Part shown: positions 26,259-34,751 of the stretch, piece by piece
How positions within the stretch are numbered: the stretch's first letter is position 1
Layout: every line of letters starts with the position of its first letter
Assembly: GCF_000691865.1 (NCBI RefSeq)
Contig: NZ_JMIO01000013.1
Location: 1 to 58,854 of the forward strand
Length of the DNA: 58,854 bases
Source of the DNA: Methanoculleus sp. MH98A
Lineage (GTDB): Archaea > Halobacteriota > Methanomicrobia > Methanomicrobiales > Methanoculleaceae
Reading direction: 5' to 3'
Made by a program: the position numbers and the translations under genes
The notes under the pieces: generated by a model
Told to the model about the DNA's origin: nothing
The model's database searches: none
What the model saw: the letters and a program-made list of their open reading frames with translations, nothing else

Positions 26259-27113
26259 CTACTGTGTCTCTCCGATACTGCGGAGAACTGCCTGCATGAC
26301 CCTGTCCACATGCTCCCACGTGGGGTTATCCGCGCTCATACCCGGACGCCGGACGATGAAGGGGCGTCCTTCGTCACCGGCTTTGCGCATGTCGGGGTCC
26401 AGAGGGATATTGCCGAGATACGGCACGCCAAGGTCCTCTGCGGCCTTCTTCCCCCCGCCCTGTCCGAAGAGGTCGATCTCCTTGCCGCAGTGCGGGCAAA
26501 CCATGCCGCTCATGTTCTCGACTATCCCGAGAACCTTAATATCCATTTTCTCGACGAACTTTACGGCTTTGGTCGAGTCGAGTATGGCAACCTCCTGCGG
26601 CGTCGTAACAATAACGGCACCGGCAACGTTCGGGGCGAGCTGGATGATCGATAACGCCTCGTCTCCCGTGCCCGGGGGCAGATCCACCACGAGGTAGTCC
26701 AGGTCTCCCCAGTTGACATCCGCGAGGAACTGTTTGATGACCTGCATCTTCATGGGGCCGCGCCAGATGACAGGAGTGCTCTTATCCGGCAGGAGAAACG
26801 CCATCGAGACGACGCCGAGTGCCGGCACCACGTATACCGGTTCGATCCTCGTGCCGTTCGTCGACGTGAGTTTGGTCTCCTCGATGCCCAGCATCTTGGG
26901 GATGTTGGGGCCGTGGATATCGAGATCGAGAAGGCCCGTCTGGTAGCCGTGGTTCGCAAGCGCCATTGCAAGGTTCGCGGCCACCGTGCTCTTCCCGACG
27001 CCACCCTTTCCGCTCAGCACCAGGATGACGTGCTTGACGCTCACGGAAACCTTTTCAAACGGGTTTTTCTGCTGCTGTCCGGCATCCTTCGTTGTATTGT
27101 CTGTTTCTGCCAT
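26259..27113 (-). CDS. mrp: Mrp/NBP35-family Fe-S cluster carrier ATPase
   Basis: A 284-residue P-loop ATPase that binds and transfers [4Fe-4S] clusters to target enzymes. The deviant Walker A is GKGGVGKSTVAANLA near residue 37. DLDIHGPNIPKMLG follows, then Walker B DYLVVDLPPGTGDE, and the cluster-binding pair CPHCGKEIDLFG near residue 203. The first 25 residues are a polar, probably flexible tail. It is divergent from a Fe-S-rich redox operon, a sensible partner for cluster delivery. Confidence 0.93.
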   Translation of the reverse strand: MAETDNTTKDAGQQQKNPFEKVSVSVKHVILVLSGKGGVGKSTVAANLAMALANHGYQTGLLDLDIHGPNIPKMLGIEETKLTSTNGTRIEPVYVVPALGVVSMAFLLPDKSTPVIWRGPMKMQVIKQFLADVNWGDLDYLVVDLPPGTGDEALSIIQLAPNVAGAVIVTTPQEVAILDSTKAVKFVEKMDIKVLGIVENMSGMVCPHCGKEIDLFGQGGGKKAAEDLGVPYLGNIPLDPDMRKAGDEGRPFIVRRPGMSADNPTWEHVDRVMQAVLRSIGETQ

Positions 27114-27430
27114 AACGTACCCTCAACACCTCATCTCCAGTGGGCGGAATCGTCCGTCCACCGGTCACGAAGTGATTGTGAGCCCGCACGAGTGTTCTTC
27201 CCGAACAGGGTCATGCAACACGGCTCGCACAATAATGTTAACAACGTTAACAGAAAGTAGTATTGATACTTACATGTTCGGCCCCTCTCAGGGATCCACG
27301 GCACCCACCGGATCTACTCCCTGAACGGTTCTCCGCCGGGAAAGGGCCGGAGATCGGTTCGAAACCTGTCTTGCCGGGAACCCCACGTTAAAGTGAGGGT
27401 ATTGACACAGGGTAGAACGAGGGATATGTG
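27114..27430. other. divergent regulatory region between mrp and the redox operon
   Basis: A 317-nt gap between two divergent transcription units. It holds two adjacent perfect inverted repeats (27236-27252 and 27259-27270) and, nearer the plus-strand operon, an imperfect hairpin (about 27289-27326) with TCAGGGA pairing with TCCCTGA. No gene-like frame is present. Confidence 0.55.
27236..27252. promoter_or_regulatory. perfect palindrome, probable operator
   Basis: TGTTAAC-AAC-GTTAACA is a perfect 7-3-7 inverted repeat in GC-rich DNA. A second perfect repeat, AGTAT-TG-ATACT (27259-27270), follows 6 nt later. Both lie in the divergent region between the Fe-S carrier mrp and the Fe-S/flavin operon, so one dimeric regulator could control both sides. 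The regulator is unknown. Confidence 0.55.
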
Positions 27431-28519
27431 ATGGCATTTGATCTATCGAAATGCGACTTCTCCCGCTGCAGGGGAGAATGTCTCGCCCGCTGCCCGTACG
27501 TATCATACGACGAGGACGACGCAAAGAGAGCAATGAAGTCCCTGATAGAGGGAGAACGCCACCAGATCCTGAAAGAGTGCATCACCTGCGCAGCGTGCAA
27601 CGATTTCTGCCCGCTGGGCGCCGATCCCTGGGACCTCATCGCACGGCGGCAGGAAGAGACGGATGCTCTCGGCATCCCGGCGGACGCGAAGCCGTCGAGC
27701 GACTGGCTGACGAAACCGGCCGTAGTCATCCGGAGAGGAAAGCCGGGCGGGGCGCTGATCTCGGCCGGCGGGATCTACGAGGTGGTGCCCCAGGCGGAGT
27801 TCCTCACGGGACAGGTGTTTGAGGACGCAACCATCATCGGGGGAGGGCCGTACGCGTGCGGGTTCACCGAGACCCACCTCGGCCGGGCGTCCCGGCCGCT
27901 GAAGAACCTCCCGCAGTTCATCGAGAATCTCGCGAAAGCGGCCGAAGAGTTCGGGGTCGACGAGATCGTCTTCACCCACGACGCCTGCTACAACGTGGCG
28001 ACGACCCTCGCGATGCAGCAGGGGGTAGAGGTGCCGTTCCGGCCGGTTCATCTCCTCGAGCACATCAGGAACTGGCTGCGCGACCACCCCGACCGGATCA
28101 AAAACCCGCTCGGCATCAGCATCGCGGTGCAGGGCGGCTGCACGACGCGCTACGCCCCGAGAGGCGGGGACCGCGAGATCTGGTCGGACTGGCTCGCCGA
28201 TATCTTCGAGATGATCGGTGTAGAGTCCGTCGAGGAGAAGCGGACGTATACGGGAGATGACCGGCTCTGCTGCGGGTGCGGGATCTTCCACACCCAGCAC
28301 GAGCGAGCGGTCGATATCCAGCGTAAAAACATCGGCGATGCCGCCGAAGCCGGCGCCGAAGAACTCGTCTTCATCTGCCCGGCCTGCATCTCCGTGATGC
28401 GGGCGACCTGCCGGAAGATGGAGATCGAGCCGATCTACATCACCCAGCTCGTGAAACAGGCGCTGGGCGAGGAACTCGGCCCTGCCGGAACCGCCGCGTT
28501 CGGGTATCCGGTGAAGTAG
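27431..28519 (+). CDS. HdrB/HdrD-like CCG-domain Fe-S protein
   Basis: A 362-residue protein. The N-terminus has an unusual CX5CX3CX3CP cysteine set (CDFSRCRGECLARCPY) and a normal CITCAACNDFCP motif, so one or two [4Fe-4S] clusters. The C-terminal half has a full CCG motif: CTTRYAP, then LCCGCGIF about 38 residues on, then FICPACISV. This is the domain that binds the special [4Fe-4S] cluster in heterodisulfide reductase and related enzymes. An earlier CCG-like half (YACGFTE, HDACYN) is degenerate. Start ATG 27431 follows GAGG. It heads an operon with two flavin proteins and a ferredoxin. The substrate is unknown. Confidence 0.78.
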   Translation: MAFDLSKCDFSRCRGECLARCPYVSYDEDDAKRAMKSLIEGERHQILKECITCAACNDFCPLGADPWDLIARRQEETDALGIPADAKPSSDWLTKPAVVIRRGKPGGALISAGGIYEVVPQAEFLTGQVFEDATIIGGGPYACGFTETHLGRASRPLKNLPQFIENLAKAAEEFGVDEIVFTHDACYNVATTLAMQQGVEVPFRPVHLLEHIRNWLRDHPDRIKNPLGISIAVQGGCTTRYAPRGGDREIWSDWLADIFEMIGVESVEEKRTYTGDDRLCCGCGIFHTQHERAVDIQRKNIGDAAEAGAEELVFICPACISVMRATCRKMEIEPIYITQLVKQALGEELGPAGTAAFGYPVK

Positions 28520-28537
28520 CCAGACGAGGTGAGAAGA

Positions 28538-29029
28538 ATGGTGAAGTTTACGAAGGAGATGAAAGAAGCCCTGCGGGTTCCCGGCAAGGGAGGGAGCCTG
28601 ATCTACCTCTGCACGTCGAGCAGGGACGGCAACCCGAACATCGCCGCGATGCGGTTCGTCGCCACGCACATGGACGACAAGATCCTGATCGCCGATATGT
28701 TCCTCTTGAAGACGAAGGCGAACATCAAGGAGAACCCCGAGGTCGCGGTCACGATCTGCCACCCGCTCGACGAGGGGCGGTGGTGGGTCTTCAAAGGTAA
28801 GGCCGTGGACATGGAGTACGGGTTCCCGCGCGATTTCGACTGGTACGGCGCGAACGCGACGGATATCCTGAACGAGTGGGGGAACTGGAACAAGGCCGAA
28901 CCGCCGGATGAGGTGCCGCCGGACATCGTCTTCCCGAAAGCCGTCCAGCGCGGGGTCGTGGTCGTGCATGTCGAGGAGGCCTACTCCATCGAGCCGGGGC
29001 ACGTGGGAGAGAAGGTTCTAACGGGGTGA
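28538..29029 (+). CDS. pyridoxamine 5'-phosphate oxidase-like flavin-binding protein
   Basis: A 163-residue split-barrel protein. The pattern GGSLIYLCTSSRDGNPNIAAMRFVATHMDDKILIADMF followed by KTKANIKENPEVAVTI is typical of the FMN- or F420-binding PPOX family: strand, SRDG turn, then a helix of the kind that contacts flavin phosphate. It starts at ATG 28538 after GAGGTGA, 18 nt after the CCG protein. It overlaps the GTG-based frame of the next gene, so the genes are tightly coupled. The electron partner is probably the Fe-S proteins of the operon. Confidence 0.75.
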   Translation: MVKFTKEMKEALRVPGKGGSLIYLCTSSRDGNPNIAAMRFVATHMDDKILIADMFLLKTKANIKENPEVAVTICHPLDEGRWWVFKGKAVDMEYGFPRDFDWYGANATDILNEWGNWNKAEPPDEVPPDIVFPKAVQRGVVVVHVEEAYSIEPGHVGEKVLTG

Positions 29030-29034
29030 TCGAG

Positions 29035-29514
29035 ATGACGGTGAATCTTACAGACAGGATGAAGGCCTGGATCGAGGCGATGGGCTGCCACCTCTGCGTC
29101 GCGACGCCGGAGGGCGTGCCGTTCGTGGTGCTGGGCCGCTACGCCGAGGTGACGGGCAACGGCGAGGTGGCGTTCGCGCTTGCACAGGACGAAGCGAAGG
29201 TGATCGCGCCCGTGCTGTCGGAGAATTCCCGGGTGGCGTTCGGCGTCTCGCGCCAGGGCGGTATCCGCGCGGCGTACCAGTTCAAGGGAACCGGAGAACT
29301 CCTCCGTTCCGGATCGGTCTTCGACACGATCGCGGCACAGGCAAAAGAGGAGAAAGGGATTGACGCGGAATCGGTGCTCCTCGTCCGCCTGACCGAACTC
29401 TACTGCACGAAGCCCGGGTACGAGGCCGGGCAGCGGCTCGACGGCATGACGCCGGAGGAACTCGATGCGTGGGAGCGGCAGCGCTGGAAGGACGTGCCGA
29501 GGAAGAGGGACTGA
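29035..29514 (+). CDS. second flavin split-barrel (PPOX-like) protein
   Basis: A 159-residue protein, about the size of its neighbour but clearly diverged. It shows CHLCVATPEGVPFVVLGRYAEV, NGEVAFALAQDEAKVIAPVLSENSRVAFGVSRQG and QFKGTGELLRSG, the strand order of the PPOX fold. Start ATG 29035 has GGGTGA upstream; GTG 29026 overlaps the previous stop and is the alternative. The C-terminal tail (LDAWERQRWKDVPRK) is charged. Two different split barrels in one operon suggest a heterodimer or two steps of one pathway. Confidence 0.68.
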   Translation: MTVNLTDRMKAWIEAMGCHLCVATPEGVPFVVLGRYAEVTGNGEVAFALAQDEAKVIAPVLSENSRVAFGVSRQGGIRAAYQFKGTGELLRSGSVFDTIAAQAKEEKGIDAESVLLVRLTELYCTKPGYEAGQRLDGMTPEELDAWERQRWKDVPRKRD

Positions 29515-29520
29515 TTTCTG

Positions 29521-29793
29521 ATGAGCAGCGACGAAAAAAAGATTCCTAAACAGTTCCCCTGGATCATCCCCTTCTCGTGCGAGGGGTGCGGCGACTGCGT
29601 CGAGGTCTGTCCGACCGGCTCGATCGAGCTCGTGGATCTCGGAAAGAAGATCGACAAGGCCTGGATTACGAACCCGGAGACCTGCATCGGCTGCGGGAAG
29701 TGCGCCGATGCCTGCGTCGTGGGCGCCGTGCAGATGACGTCCTACGTCGAGAAGGCGCTCAAGCGCTACCGCGAGAAGACGAGCCCGGAGTAA
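29521..29793 (+). CDS. 2x[4Fe-4S] ferredoxin
   Basis: A 90-residue electron carrier with two classic motifs, CEGCGDCVEVCP (residues about 20-31) and CIGCGKCADACVVGA (residues about 59-73). A short N-terminal extension and a basic C-terminal helix flank the domain. It is the last gene of the four-gene redox operon, 6 nt after the second flavin protein, and probably passes electrons between that complex and central ferredoxin pools. Confidence 0.9.
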   Translation: MSSDEKKIPKQFPWIIPFSCEGCGDCVEVCPTGSIELVDLGKKIDKAWITNPETCIGCGKCADACVVGAVQMTSYVEKALKRYREKTSPE

Positions 29794-29889
29794 TTCCGGG
29801 ATCAGGCTCCTTTTTTACGTTCCATGAGTGGTGTCTCGCTGTCGATGGAAACAAGGGCATCCTGAAACACACACCTATGAGAGTGTGTT

Positions 29890-30770
29890 GGGCCACAGCA
29901 CCTACCAGTACGCTGGACCGTGGTGGCTGCGCACCTGATGGTGCTCGAGCTTCTGCCCTTCGGCCAGTCGCTTACCGCCATTGGGGGAACGACTGTCCGC
30001 AGGACGCGACAGTTCGCTAGAACTGGAGCGTGAGCACCGAAGGTGCGAGACAGGAGTTCGAGAAATCTGAAGGGGTTCGCTGTGTGAGCGAAAGCGAAAA
30101 CGAGAAGACCGAAGGTCTTCGCTGTGGGGCTGACAGGGAGTGCGAGCGAAGCGAGCTTGAGCACCGGAGGTGCGAGTGCGATGCTCCGGAGGAGCGGAGC
30201 ACGAGAAGCCGTGAGGCGTCGAGGTGCGAACGGAGTGAGCATGAGAAACTCGAAGAGTTTCGAGGGGGGAGCGAAGCGAACACGAGAAGAACGAAGTTCT
30301 TCGAGGGAGCAGCCCCCCTCCCCTGTCTCTACTCCATAAGGCTATACCTGTGACCCCCACCCCACCCGGCCTCCGGCCTCCTCCTCCGCACCTTCGGTGC
30401 TCAAACTCCTGCCGTCCGCTACGCTCCCGGCAGTCGTTCCCCGCCCCAAGGGGCGGGGGCAGTGCGTGGCGATAGCCGGTGGGAAGCCGTGTCCCGGGAG
30501 CGAGTTGGGATTCTGTTCTTTTTCGGAATCTCCCCATACTGTGGACCGTGGGGATATCGCCACGGGGGTGGGGCTGACGGGGAGGGGGCTCGCCCCCTTC
30601 CCTGTCTCTGCCTCATGTCTTCAGTGTCCAGAATCAATTTCTACAGATAACTATACGCCTGTAACCTCCACTCGAAGACCTTCGGTCTTCTCAAGCTCCG
30701 GACGTCCTGTCCGTCGTTCCCCGCCCCAAGGGGCGGGGGCAGTGCATGGCGATGCCCGGGAATATCGGTT
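29890..30770. repeat. mosaic of short hairpin repeats (block B)
   Basis: Between two convergent genes (ferredoxin and mch). Perfect stem-loops include GCACC-GAA-GGTGC (30034-30046), GAAGACC-GAA-GGTCTTC (30104-30120), GCACC-GGA-GGTGC (30161-30173), GCTCC-GGA-GGAGC (30183-30195), GAAACTC-GAA-GAGTTTC (30245-30261), GAAGAAC-GAA-GTTCTTC (30286-30302), and an inverted copy GAAGACC-TTC-GGTCTTC (30674-30690). A 41-nt module recurs at 30433-30473 and 30713-30753 with one mismatch. Bases 29794-29889 and 30771-30868 hold no gene I can support. Confidence 0.85.
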
Positions 30771-30868
30771 GATGGAGTTATGTGAGTAGAACGGAGCTGC
30801 CCTGAAATACCTCCTGAAGAAAGTAGAGGGATTCAACAAAGGCCTTGAATCCAGACTCATACCTGGTT

Positions 30869-31813
30869 CTACAGAAACCCAAACGACTCAAGCAGCACGT
30901 CGGCATTCAGGCTGCCGAAGTGATGGACTTCGCCGCTCTCCGAATCGTTCACCGTGACCTCCGCCGGCGAGAAGGCAAGCAGCGAGTCCACCTTGAGGAA
31001 GTCGTAGCCGGCATCCTTGAGCACCCGGGCAAACGGCCTCCCGTAGTCGGGGGAGGTCTGTGAGGGGAGGGTCGCAAAGACCGGGTCGTAGCCCTCCGCG
31101 ACGAGGGAGACCGAGCCGTAGTAGATGTTGCAGTCGTTGGTCGTCCCCATCGCCTCGATGCCGGTCCGCTTTACGGGCGCGATCGGCGATCGGCCCGCCG
31201 CGTGGCTGATGCGGAGGACGTCGTATCCTTTCTCCTCGAGTTTGTGGAGGGTCGCCGTGACGACCCGGCCGGAGATCTGCACCGAGCCGACCAGGCTCCG
31301 GGTCGGGGCGACGAGGACATAGAGGTTTTCGGGTTCGATGCCGCACTTCTCCGCGATGAAGCCCGTGACTTCCTCGCCCGGGAGGGTGTCCGCCTCCAGC
31401 GCGAGGATGCCGATCTCAGAGGTGTCGCGGTAGCCAAGCATTTTGTAGGTATTTTTCGGCTTTAAGGAGAGCGCCCGCGCCGGACCGGAAGCCATCGCGG
31501 AGTAGCCCCCGGCCTTGAGCACCCATCCCGCCTTCTGCGAACCGAGGCACGCGAGAGCGGGGCGGCTCACGGTGAGGTGCAGGAACGGGACGGGCACGCC
31601 GCCCACCCGGCCCATGGTTATCGCCGTCGTCGCAAGCCCCGCAAGGCAGATCTCCACGAAGAGGGCCCCCGCCCGGTAACTCCCGGCGACGTGCACGCCG
31701 CAGTCGATGCACGTCGCACCGTTCTCCTGCTCCGCGACCGCCACCCCGAGTTCGTCCCGGCGGTCGATCAGTTCTCTGACGGCGGGCATCGCCGTGCGGT
31801 TTACGCTGAGCAT
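30869..31813 (-). CDS. mch: methenyltetrahydromethanopterin cyclohydrolase
   Basis: A 314-residue methanogenesis enzyme that opens methenyl-H4MPT to formyl-H4MPT (reversibly) in the CO2-reduction pathway. Signatures are ATCIDCGVHVAGSYRAG near residue 33, GYSAMASGPARAL near 105, GIEAMGTTNDCNIYYG near 215 and the DYGRPFARVLKDAGYDFLKVD block near 260. Length is normal. I use ATG 31813, since the longer frame begins with a GTG three codons earlier. This gene, with the ATP synthase, is the best evidence for a methanogen. Confidence 0.96.
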   Translation of the reverse strand: MLSVNRTAMPAVRELIDRRDELGVAVAEQENGATCIDCGVHVAGSYRAGALFVEICLAGLATTAITMGRVGGVPVPFLHLTVSRPALACLGSQKAGWVLKAGGYSAMASGPARALSLKPKNTYKMLGYRDTSEIGILALEADTLPGEEVTGFIAEKCGIEPENLYVLVAPTRSLVGSVQISGRVVTATLHKLEEKGYDVLRISHAAGRSPIAPVKRTGIEAMGTTNDCNIYYGSVSLVAEGYDPVFATLPSQTSPDYGRPFARVLKDAGYDFLKVDSLLAFSPAEVTVNDSESGEVHHFGSLNADVLLESFGFL

Positions 31814-31942
31814 CGTCCTCACCTATCTCAGCGGTAGGGTGCAGATCGCTTTAGCAGTTCCCCTCCAGGCATGCAATCCGGTCCGACGCGCACCCGGCAA
31901 CGACCGGCTTTATGCAACTGCCCGAGAAATAGGTAAGTACCT

Positions 31943-32782
31943 ATGCCGGACAGCACGAACAACAGTTCATCGGCACGCTTCGTGGACGGCGCGATCCCCG
32001 CCGGCCTCCTTGCCGCCGTGCGGTCAGGGCGGCCGCTGGTGCATCACATCACGAACAGCGTCACGATCAACGACTGCGCGAACATAACCATCTGCGCCGG
32101 GGCCGCCCCGGTGATGGCCGAGGCCCCCGAGGAGGTCGGCGAGATGGTCGCAGCCGCCGGAGCCCTCGTCCTGAACATCGGGACGCTCTCCGCCACGCAG
32201 GTCGAGGCCATGCTGATCGCCGGGCGCCGGGCAAACGAACTCGGTATCCCGGTCGTCCTCGACCCGGTCGGCGTGGGGGCGACGGAGTTTCGGACAGCGA
32301 CCGCCCACAGACTCCTCGATGCCCTGGATATCGCCGTCCTGAAAGGGAACGCCGGGGAGATCGGCGTCCTTGCCGGGACGGGCGGGAGCGTCCGGGGGGT
32401 CGACTCGGGCGGCGTTGCGGGAGACCCCGTCGAGACTGCGCGGGAGTGCGCACGCTCGACCGGAACAGTCGTGGCGATGACGGGGGCGATCGACGTTGTG
32501 ACCGACGGTAGCAGGGTCTTCCTTGTCAGGAACGGCAACCCCGCGATGGACCGGCTCTCGGGGACGGGGTGCATGGCCTCCTCGGTCACCGCGGCGTTCG
32601 TCGCGGTCGCGGACGACTATGCGGTCGCGTCGGCCGCGGCGCTCGCGGCCTTCGGCCTTGCCGGGGAGCGGGGCGCGGCAGGGGCACGCGGCCCCTACAC
32701 GTTTCGGACGGCGCTCTTCGACGAACTTGCCGGGCTTTCACCCGATGACCTTGCCAGGCATGCACGGATCGAGGAGCGGTAA
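31943..32782 (+). CDS. thiM: hydroxyethylthiazole kinase
   Basis: A 279-residue kinase that phosphorylates 4-methyl-5-(2-hydroxyethyl)thiazole in thiamine salvage. Signatures are [25 protein letters not shown] near residue 34, [14 protein letters not shown] near 95, and [14 protein letters not shown] near 205 with the catalytic cysteine. Its stop overlaps the thiE start (TAATG). A TATA-like TTTATG about 32 nt upstream and AGGTAA before the ATG support the start. Confidence 0.95.
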   Translation: MPDSTNNSSSARFVDGAIPAGLLAAVRSGRPLVHHITNSVTINDCANITICAGAAPVMAEAPEEVGEMVAAAGALVLNIGTLSATQVEAMLIAGRRANELGIPVVLDPVGVGATEFRTATAHRLLDALDIAVLKGNAGEIGVLAGTGGSVRGVDSGGVAGDPVETARECARSTGTVVAMTGAIDVVTDGSRVFLVRNGNPAMDRLSGTGCMASSVTAAFVAVADDYAVASAAALAAFGLAGERGAAGARGPYTFRTALFDELAGLSPDDLARHARIEER

Positions 32783-33416
32783 TGGCGTATGACCTCTACG
32801 TAGTCACCGACGAAGCGATCGGGCGCGGACGCACTCACACGGAACTTGCCCGCCTCGCCGCCGCCGGCGGCGCGGACGTGATCCAGCTCCGCGACAAGAG
32901 GCTCCCGGGCCGGGACCTCCTCAGCGCGGCGGTTGCCATACGCGAGATCACCCGTGACGCCGGCGCGCTCTTCATCGTGAACGACCGCCTGGACGTGGCC
33001 CTTGCGGCCGGTGCCGACGGCGTTCACCTCGGCGCAAGCGATCTGCCGTGGGCGAGGCGCGGCGCATCGCCCCGCCGGGGTTCGTCATCGGGGCATCGGT
33101 CGGGTCCGTCGCCGCGGCTGTCCGGGCCGCCGCAGCGGGTGCCGACTACGTGGCGCTCAGCCCGACGTTTGCGACCGGGTCAAAGGACGACGCGGGGCCG
33201 GGGTGCGGGCTTATAGCGCTCTCGGAGATCAGGGCCGCGGTCTCCCTCCCGCTTGTTGCTATCGGGGGCATCACCGCCGGGAACGTCTCCGACGTCATCG
33301 CCGCGGGTGCGGACGGCGTCGCGGTGATCTCGGCGGTCGTGGGGGAGGACGACGTCACCGCCGCCGCACGCGACCTCCGCGCACGGATCGCCGCGGCGAA
33401 AGCGGGAGGGCGTTAA
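32782..33416 (+). CDS. thiE: thiamine-phosphate synthase, one-base frameshift
   Basis: Joins the thiazole and pyrimidine halves of thiamine. The first part ([19 protein letters not shown]... to [11 protein letters not shown]) and the second ([19 protein letters not shown]... to AAAKAGGR) are in different frames that meet at about 33048. There CTGCCGTGGGC lacks one G relative to the expected CTGCCGGTGGGC. Motifs [51 protein letters not shown] and AIGGITAGN are intact. Repaired length is about 211 residues, normal. A sequencing deletion is likely. Confidence 0.9.
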
Positions 33417-33781
33417 TCCGCCGGGCAGGTCGCCGGGGAAGCAGGCGTCCGCTGGTGGAAGAGCGCCCGCCACCGGCCGTCGCTCCGTGCATACACGGTC
33501 GATACAAAGATCGTCTGCCCGCCGAAGGAGACGGTATACGTGAGGACGGCTCCCTCCTCCCCGACGGAAACGACCTTCGGGTCCGTGATCGTATACGCCG
33601 GCAGCTCGTTGGGGTTCTCCACGAGATCACGAAGGATCCCTTCCCTGTCCAGGACTCCGAAAGGAGTGACGACGAGGGCTTCCGGCGCGAGATAATCACG
33701 GTAGAACTCCACGTCCCGGACATCGGCAGCCCTCCAGGCCCGCTTCTCGAGATCCAGCAGAATAGATAACAGGTCTTCCAT
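33413..33781 (-). CDS. NTF2-like / SnoaL-type (DUF4440) protein
   Basis: A 122-residue cone-fold protein (EDLLSILLDLEKRAWRAADVRDVEFYRDYLAPEALVVTPFGVLDREGILRDL...WRALFHQRTP), typical of the nuclear-transport-factor-2-like superfamily that binds small ligands or acts as hydrolase or isomerase. The function cannot be read from sequence. I start at ATG 33781: it has no Shine-Dalgarno, but ATTAATATCG lies about 28 nt upstream, fitting a leaderless message. A frame to 33850 would run through that TATA box. The end overlaps the thiE stop. Confidence 0.7.
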   Translation of the reverse strand: MEDLLSILLDLEKRAWRAADVRDVEFYRDYLAPEALVVTPFGVLDREGILRDLVENPNELPAYTITDPKVVSVGEEGAVLTYTVSFGGQTIFVSTVYARSDGRWRALFHQRTPASPATCPAD

Positions 33782-33938
33782 AAGGAGCGTCTGGACGCAC
33801 GAGTCGATATTAATCGTTTCCCCGGGTCCTGTCCACCCTGAGAACAGCAAGGTTAAACAGGGATGTTGTCAAGTAAAACATTTTAAATCAACTCAAAAGT
33901 AAAAGAAATCACTTTAATATCAGTATAGCGGGTACTGA

Positions 33939-34751
33939 ATGGTATCCATGTCAAAAAATGCCATAGCACTGGTCACGCTCGCCCTTCTCCTCTTCGCGGC
34001 GGGATGCACCACCGTCACCGGGGATAACACCGCTGCCGGCGACGACGCCACACTGCTCGTCTACTCCGGCGCCGGCCTCAAGAAGCCGATGACCGCAATA
34101 GGAGAGGCGTTCACCGAGAAGTACGGTATCGACGTCAAGTACACCTTCGCCGGTTCGGGCACGCTCATCGCCCAGATGGAACTCTCCCAAAAAGGCGACG
34201 CCTTCATTCCCGGCGGGACGCCCGACTACCGGATCGCGCAGGATAAAGGACTGGTCGGGGAGCCCGGCTACGCCGCCTACCACGTCCCGGTGATCGTCGT
34301 CGCGAAAGGAAACCCGAAGAACATCGCCTCGGTTGACGACTTTGCCCGGCCCGGACTGAAGATCGCGCTCGGCGGCGCGAACACCACCGCCATCGGCAGG
34401 GCCGGCGACAAACTCTTCCGGGCGCACGGCATCCTCGACGCCGTCGAGACAAACGTCATCCTCCGGGGGCCGACGATCAACGAGGTGGTCGTGGCGATGA
34501 ACATGGGCACCGCCGATGCCGCGCTCATCACGCTCGATATGGTGAACCCCGAGACGATGGACACGATCGCTCTGGCGCAGGAAGACAGCCTCACCCTTAT
34601 CGTCCCGATAGGGGCGACCACCTTCACGGAGCAGCCGGACGCCGCTCAGGCGTTCGTCGAGTTCGTCACCTCCGACGAGGGGAAGGCAATCTTTGTCGAC
34701 CACGGGTTCCCGGCCTACCCCGACCCGGCATACGCGGGGGTGGAGCCATGA
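33939..34751 (+). CDS. modA: molybdate/tungstate ABC transporter, substrate-binding lipoprotein
   Basis: A 270-residue binding protein. The lipoprotein signal LALLLFAAGC ends at the cysteine that is lipidated. The mature domain shows LLVYSGAGLKKPMTAIGEAF, FAGSGTLIAQMELSQKGDAFIPGG, and VVAMNMGTADAALITLDM, as in ModA/WtpA proteins that bind MoO4 or WO4. A second start at 33948 (MSKNAIAL) is equally plausible. A TATA-like TTTAATATC lies about 25 nt upstream. Methanogens need Mo or W for formylmethanofuran and formate dehydrogenases. Which metal is preferred is unclear. Confidence 0.9.
   Translation: MVSMSKNAIALVTLALLLFAAGCTTVTGDNTAAGDDATLLVYSGAGLKKPMTAIGEAFTEKYGIDVKYTFAGSGTLIAQMELSQKGDAFIPGGTPDYRIAQDKGLVGEPGYAAYHVPVIVVAKGNPKNIASVDDFARPGLKIALGGANTTAIGRAGDKLFRAHGILDAVETNVILRGPTINEVVVAMNMGTADAALITLDMVNPETMDTIALAQEDSLTLIVPIGATTFTEQPDAAQAFVEFVTSDEGKAIFVDHGFPAYPDPAYAGVEP

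Noticed and set aside
27330-27380. tRNA-like T-arm (GGTTCGAAACC) upstream of the redox operon
   Set aside because: No acceptor, D or anticodon stem can be drawn around it on either strand.
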